Assembly (NCBI GenBank): GCA_900457075.1
Contig: UGYN01000002.1
Span: 1,984,001-2,048,000, forward strand
Source of the DNA: Serratia quinivorans
GTDB lineage: Bacteria > Pseudomonadota > Gammaproteobacteria > Enterobacterales > Enterobacteriaceae
Length of the DNA: 64,000 nt
Direction of reading: 5' to 3'
Both the position numbers and the translations under genes were made by a program. Below, piece by piece: positions 60,379 through 64,000 of the stretch. The notes under the pieces were generated by a model. The model saw only the letters and a program-made list of their open reading frames with translations, was not told the origin of the DNA and made no database searches. Each line of letters begins with the position of its first letter. The first letter of the stretch is position 1.

Positions 60379-61503
60379 ATGACGGAACAAAATACCCCCT
60401 CCGCCCCGGTTGAAGAGCCAACCCCAGTGGCTGATAGCCCCAAGCCACCAGACGCTAACCAGCGTAAAGGTAAAAATACCGGCCCGATATTGGGCGCGAT
60501 CGCCATCGTGCTGGTTATTGCCCTTGGCGCGGGTGGCTATTACCACACACATCGACAGGCACAGCAGTTGATCTCCGCCAATCAAAACTTGCAGCAGCAG
60601 CTCGAAGCGCTGAAACAGAGCCAACAGCAGGAAAAAAACGCGCTGGAAGGCCTGTTGCAGCAACAGGGAAAAACGCTGGATGCCGCCGACCGCGAGCAAG
60701 CGACCCTGACGCGACAACTGAGTGAACTGCAAGAAAAAGTCGCCATCATCTCCGGTAGCGACGCCAAAACCTGGTTACTGGCGCAGGCCGACTTCCTGGT
60801 GAAAATGGCCGGCCGTAAACTGTGGAGCGATCAGGATGTGACTACCGCCGCCGCCCTGCTGAAAAGTGCCGATGCCAGCCTGGCAGACATGAACGATCCG
60901 AGCCTGCTCGAGGTTCGTCGGGCCATCACCGAAGACGTCAGCACGCTGTCCACCCTGACCCAGGTGGATTTCGACGGTATCATCCTCAAGACCAATCAGT
61001 TATCCAATCAGGTTGATAACCTTCGCCTGGCGGATAACGACAGTGACGAAGCGCCGATGGATCAGGACAGCGGTGAGCTGTCGAGTTCGATTAGCGAGTG
61101 GCGACAAAACCTGACCAAAAGCTGGCACAACTTTATGGCCGACTTTATTACCGTTCGCCGCCGTGATAGCAGTGCAGAACCGTTGCTGGCGCCGAACCAG
61201 GACATTTACCTGCGCGAGAATATCCGTTCGCGCCTGCTGGTTGCCGCTCAGGCGATCCCACGCCACCAGAACGAAGTGTATAAACAGTCGCTGGAAACTA
61301 TCTCGACCTGGATCCGCGCCTACTTTGATACCACCGACCCGGCCACGAAAGCTTTCCTGGAAGAGTTGGATGCCCTGAGCCAGCAGTCAATCACCATGGA
61401 TGTGCCGGACCAGTTGAAAAGCCAGCCACTGCTGGAAAAACTGATGCAGACCCGGGTGCGTAATCTGATGACCCAGTCCCCTGCCGCTCATCAGGAGGGA
61501 TAA
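60379..61503 (+). CDS. hemX: HemX, membrane-anchored protein of the heme operon
   Basis: An inner-membrane protein of 374 residues (E. coli HemX 393). A Pro-rich cytoplasmic N-terminus is followed by one membrane helix ([20 protein letters not shown], about residues 34-53), a Gln-rich coiled coil (about 60-125) and a periplasmic domain. It was once called a methyltransferase, but the sequence does not support that, and its role is unsettled. The ATG at 60379 follows hemD by 23 bases. Confidence 0.93.
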   Translation: MTEQNTPSAPVEEPTPVADSPKPPDANQRKGKNTGPILGAIAIVLVIALGAGGYYHTHRQAQQLISANQNLQQQLEALKQSQQQEKNALEGLLQQQGKTLDAADREQATLTRQLSELQEKVAIISGSDAKTWLLAQADFLVKMAGRKLWSDQDVTTAAALLKSADASLADMNDPSLLEVRRAITEDVSTLSTLTQVDFDGIILKTNQLSNQVDNLRLADNDSDEAPMDQDSGELSSSISEWRQNLTKSWHNFMADFITVRRRDSSAEPLLAPNQDIYLRENIRSRLLVAAQAIPRHQNEVYKQSLETISTWIRAYFDTTDPATKAFLEELDALSQQSITMDVPDQLKSQPLLEKLMQTRVRNLMTQSPAAHQEG

Positions 61504-61506
61504 GCC

Positions 61507-62703
61507 ATGTTACGCGTGCTATTTCTGTTCCTGGTGCTGATCGCCAGCGTGGTGGTCGGGCCGATGTTGGCCGGCCATCAGGGCTATGTGCTGATTCAGA
61601 CCGATAACTACAATATCGAAACCAGCGTCACCGGCCTGGTGATCATGGGCGTCCTGCTGTTTGTCGTGCTGCTGGTGATCGAATGGATCCTGCGCCGCAT
61701 CTTCCGCACCGGTGCTCATACCCGCGGCTGGTTCCTGGGGCGTAAACGCAGCCGTGCGCGCAAGCAGACCAAGGCCGCGCTGATCAAACTGGCCGAAGGC
61801 GATTACAAGCAGGTCGAAAAACTGCTGACGCGCAACGCCGATCACGCCGAACAGCCGGTGGTGAACTACCTGCTGGCCGCCGAGGCCGCGCAGCAACGCG
61901 GTGACGATTTCCGCACTAACCAATACCTGGAACGCGCCGCCGAAGCCGCCGACACCGACCAGTTGCCGGTAGATATCACTCGCGTGCGTATCCAACTGGC
62001 GCAGGGCGAAAACCATGCCGCACGTCACGGTGTCGATCGCCTGCTGAACCAGGCGCCGCGTCACCCGGAAGTGTTGCGTCTGGCCGAGCTGGCTTATCTG
62101 CGCACCGGCGCTTTTGCCTCGTTGCTGGAGATCCTGCCGTCGATGAGCAAGATCAACCTGCATACCGAGGCTGAACTGCAGGCCCTGCAGCAGCAGGCCT
62201 ATATTGGTTTGATGAATCAGGCCATGGCAGATGAAGGCAGCGAGGGTCTGAAACGCTGGTGGAAAGATCAGAGCCGCAAAACTCGCCATGAGGTTCCGCT
62301 GCAAATTGCGATGGTGGATCACCTGATCGAATGCAATGACCATGAATTGGCGCAGGAAATCGTACTCGATAGCCTGAAGCGTCAGTACGATGAGCGTCTG
62401 GTGTTGTTGATCCCGCGCCTGAAGTCCGGCAATCCGCAGCAGTTGGAAAAAGCGCTGCGTCAGCAGGTGAAGCAACACGGTGCCACACCGCTGCTCAACA
62501 GCACGCTGGGTCAGCTGTTGATGAAACACGGCGAATGGCAACAGGCTGCCGATGCATTCCGGGAAGCACTGAAACAGCGCCCGGATGCCTACGACTACGC
62601 CTGGTTGGCGGACGTGCTGGATAAGCTGCACCGCTCGGACGAAGCGGCCCAAATGCGTCGCGAAGGTCTGATGTTGACCCTGAAGCAGAACGGCGAGTCA
62701 TAA
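61507..62703 (+). CDS. hemY: HemY, TPR-containing heme-operon membrane protein
   Basis: A 398-residue protein, identical in length to E. coli HemY. Two N-terminal membrane helices (about 1-20 and 42-62; VLFLFLVLIASVVVGPMLAG, GLVIMGVLLFVVLLVIEWIL) are followed by tetratricopeptide-type repeats in the periplasmic or cytoplasmic tail, for example LAEGDYKQVEKLL and GEWQQAADAFREALKQRPDAY. It is not the oxygen-dependent protoporphyrinogen oxidase of the same name in Bacillus. It begins three bases after hemX and ends the operon with a strong terminator. Confidence 0.95.
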   Translation: MLRVLFLFLVLIASVVVGPMLAGHQGYVLIQTDNYNIETSVTGLVIMGVLLFVVLLVIEWILRRIFRTGAHTRGWFLGRKRSRARKQTKAALIKLAEGDYKQVEKLLTRNADHAEQPVVNYLLAAEAAQQRGDDFRTNQYLERAAEAADTDQLPVDITRVRIQLAQGENHAARHGVDRLLNQAPRHPEVLRLAELAYLRTGAFASLLEILPSMSKINLHTEAELQALQQQAYIGLMNQAMADEGSEGLKRWWKDQSRKTRHEVPLQIAMVDHLIECNDHELAQEIVLDSLKRQYDERLVLLIPRLKSGNPQQLEKALRQQVKQHGATPLLNSTLGQLLMKHGEWQQAADAFREALKQRPDAYDYAWLADVLDKLHRSDEAAQMRREGLMLTLKQNGES

Positions 62704-62722
62704 CGGCATTATCGAAAGATCA

Positions 62723-62751
62723 AAGCGCGGCATGGTTGCCGCGTTTTTTTT
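62723..62751 (+). terminator. hemCDXY terminator
   Basis: A 7-bp GC stem CGCGGCA/TGCCGCG with a four-base loop is followed by an eight-base T run. Confidence 0.9.
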
Positions 62752-62773
62752 CGCCTGTCGCTTATATTCAGGC

Positions 62774-62803
62774 AAAAAAAACACTTGCCGCGGTGGCAAG
62801 TGT
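62774..62803 (-). terminator. Minus-strand terminator-like hairpin downstream of hemY
   Basis: A perfect 9-bp stem ACACTTGCC/GGCAAGTGT has a five-base loop. The A run at 62774-62781 becomes a U tract on the minus strand. No minus-strand gene is seen to feed it except a possible small transcript from 62800-63500. Confidence 0.55.
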
Positions 62804-62982
62804 ATAAAAAAGCAATCAGGTCTAGGACAACAGGGGCGGTGCCTCACTCAACGTTATGCCCGGAGTGTGATGTCTGCGGCTGCAAGCAACGCTGACATCG
62901 TTCTGGTGGGCAATAGGCACCTTAAATCGGCTCTGCGTCATTCCCAGGGTTTATGAAGCCTAAGGCAAACATAAGAGGTGGA

Positions 62983-63063
62983 ATGAGCATCTACGAAATA
63001 GATATTGCACTTGGCGTGCCAACTGTGGGAAAAGTGCCATTTAGCTTGAAGGAAAAAATTTAA
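62983..63063 (+). CDS. Possible 26-codon small ORF in the hemY-tRNA gap
   Basis: MSIYEIDIALGVPTVGKVPF followed by SLKEKI is encoded on the plus strand, preceded by AAGAGGTGG two to ten bases upstream. I see no homologue. The gap between hemY and the tRNA genes (826 bases) lacks yifK and aslAB found at this place in E. coli; the ORF may be a real small protein or an accident. The following AT-rich stretch to 63330 shows nothing else. Confidence 0.3.
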   Translation: MSIYEIDIALGVPTVGKVPFSLKEKI

Positions 63064-63332
63064 TTATTTGAATTAAAAGAGATTTAATCGTTATATTAAA
63101 TTTATCGCCTCTCATCAGATATGAAGCCACTCTCCCCCTGTCCCCAGCAGATATGTCGCCTTATAACGACGACTTAAGCCAAAGTGATTTTTATCGTATT
63201 AAATCATAATGTTATATGTCTCAACCTGGCGACAATGCGCCATGCCGATGTCGCTGAAAACCAACACGGCTCCAGAAACCCGGAGCAGGACAACAGGAAG
63301 TTAAAAGTGAGGTTTACCGAATGGCAGAAAGC

Positions 63333-63364
63333 GAAAAGCCCGTTCATTGCTGAACGGGCTTTTC
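63333..63364 (-). terminator. Distal hairpin of the tRNA operon
   Basis: A perfect 14-bp stem (63333-63346 with 63351-63364) has a four-base loop. It sits directly downstream (minus strand) of the duplicated tRNA-Pro 3' end, just as another terminator follows the true tRNA. Confidence 0.7.
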
Positions 63365-63389
63365 TGAATGTGGTCGGCGAGAGAGGATT
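63365..63389 (-). repeat. Duplicated tRNA-Pro 3' end (25-bp direct repeat)
   Basis: Bases 63365-63389 are identical to 63524-63548, which contain the last 19 bases of tRNA-Pro with CCA plus six flanking bases. The copies are 159 bases apart and each is followed on the minus strand by its own hairpin. This resembles the rtT repeats behind the E. coli tyrT gene, or an old integration scar. Confidence 0.9.
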
Positions 63390-63495
63390 ACTGCATCTGC
63401 GATGCCGCCCTGCGGGCCGTTGCTAAAGCAACGTTGTCTCGCTGCGCTCGGCTCAAACCTCCTTCGGAGGTGCTCATCCTATAAACTACAGACGT

Positions 63496-63521
63496 AAAAA
63501 AACCCGCTAAAAGCGGGTTTT
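63496..63521 (-). terminator. Terminator of the argX-hisR-leuT-proM operon
   Basis: An 8-bp stem AACCCGCT/AGCGGGTT with a three-base loop is followed on the minus strand by a run of seven T residues. Confidence 0.85.
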
Positions 63522-63529
63522 CTTGAATG

Positions 63530-63606
63530 TGGTCGGCGAGAGAGGATTCGAACCTCCGACCCACTGGTCCCAAACCAGTTGCGCTACCAAGCTGCGCTAC
63601 TCGCCG
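63530..63606 (-). tRNA. proM: tRNA-Pro(TGG)
   Basis: A 77-base cloverleaf with encoded CCA. The acceptor stem CGGCGAG pairs with CTCGCCG, the T arm contains GGTTCGAATCC, and the anticodon loop reads TTTGGGA (anticodon TGG). Order matches E. coli argX-hisR-leuT-proM. Confidence 0.97.
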
Positions 63607-63682
63607 ATTTCTTGTTGCAGATACTACCGAATTTTATCGCTTATGTCTATGTAAATATTAAATTTATTAGACATTTTGTGTG

Positions 63683-63769
63683 TGGTGCGAAGAGAGGGAC
63701 TTGAACCCTCACGTCCGTAAGAACACTAACACCTGAAGCTAGCGCGTCTACCAATTCCGCCACCTTCGC
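63683..63769 (-). tRNA. leuT: tRNA-Leu(CAG)
   Basis: An 87-base class II tRNA with a long variable arm (TGTTCTTACGGACGT) and encoded CCA. It starts GCGAAGGTGGCGGAATTGG, and the anticodon loop TTCAGGT gives anticodon CAG. Confidence 0.97.
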
Positions 63770-63812
63770 ACAGTCACAAAACAGCTTACAATTCTTCACT
63801 TCTCTTAGGAAG

Positions 63813-63888
63813 TGGGGTGGCTAATGGGACTCGAACCCACGACAACTGGAATCACAATCCAGGGCTCTACCAACTGAGCTATAGCCAC
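63813..63888 (-). tRNA. hisR: tRNA-His(GTG)
   Basis: A 76-base tRNA with encoded CCA. It starts GTGGCTATAGCTCAGTTGG, the anticodon loop TTGTGAT gives GTG, and a G at 63889 would supply the extra 5' G typical of tRNA-His. Confidence 0.97.
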
Positions 63889-63950
63889 CATTACTTCTTA
63901 ACTACTTCACGCGGTAATACTACCACCGCAGCTCTTGCACACAAACTTAA

Positions 63951-64000
<50 letters not shown>

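Noticed and set aside
61519..62652. 377-codon open frame opposite hemY
   Set aside because: Antisense shadow of a conserved gene with matching length and operon context.
63184..63426. 80-codon frame across the tRNA-Pro repeat
   Set aside because: It crosses a 14-bp perfect hairpin and the duplicated tRNA end; composition is not protein-like.

Overview
The window is a 64 kb piece of an enterobacterial chromosome, most probably Serratia. The housekeeping proteins read like close relatives of E. coli proteins, gene order is enterobacterial, and a near-canonical 487-residue serralysin with its Inh/AprI-type inhibitor lies inside the block. Two segments of the ancestral map are joined: liv-panM-rpoH-ftsXEY-rsmD-yhhL-yhhN-zntA-tusA-yhhQ-dcrB, and yigL-pldB-rht-recQ-pldA-yigI-rarD-corA-uvrD-yigB-xerC-DUF484-dapF-lptM-cyaY-cyaA-hemCDXY-tRNA. 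The glpCBA and glpTQ operons sit between them.

Layout. 1-4101 (minus) is the branched-chain amino-acid ABC transporter livKHMG, cut by the window edge. 4508-8158 (plus) is panM followed by two envelope genes of unknown role. 8218-12676 (minus) holds rpoH and ftsYEX. 12900-13782 is rsmD-yhhL. 14030-20960 is an accessory insertion between yhhL and yhhN: a FimB/FimE-type recombinase, a 311-bp invertible promoter element bounded by perfect 19-bp inverted repeats, a CS1/CFA-I-type (alternate chaperone/usher) fimbrial operon, and a regulator with two LuxR-type DNA-binding domains. The only strong promoter in the element points away from the fimbrial genes, so the switch is read here as OFF, and the usher also carries an in-frame amber codon. 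21816-23709 holds the protease inhibitor and serralysin; 24253-26640 is ZntR-controlled zntA. 26794-30166 is an overlapping three-gene envelope operon of unknown function (outer-membrane barrel, POTRA-less Omp85-like barrel, DUF4056 protein). 30142-38984 holds tusA, yhhQ, dcrB and the glycerol-3-phosphate genes. 39019-62703 is the conserved yigL-to-hem block, and 63530-64000 is the proM-leuT-hisR-argX tRNA operon, which ends downstream with a duplicated tRNA-Pro 3' end.

Three genes carry one-base lesions: an amber codon in the fimbrial usher, a one-base insertion in corA and a one-base deletion near the end of dapF. The dapF lesion is surprising in an essential-type gene, so base-calling errors are a serious alternative for the indels. 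The most notable features are the phase switch and its fimbriae, the tandem-HTH regulator, the three-gene envelope operon, a small leader ORF with hairpin in front of corA, and several short ORFs with good ribosome-binding sites in intergenic DNA.
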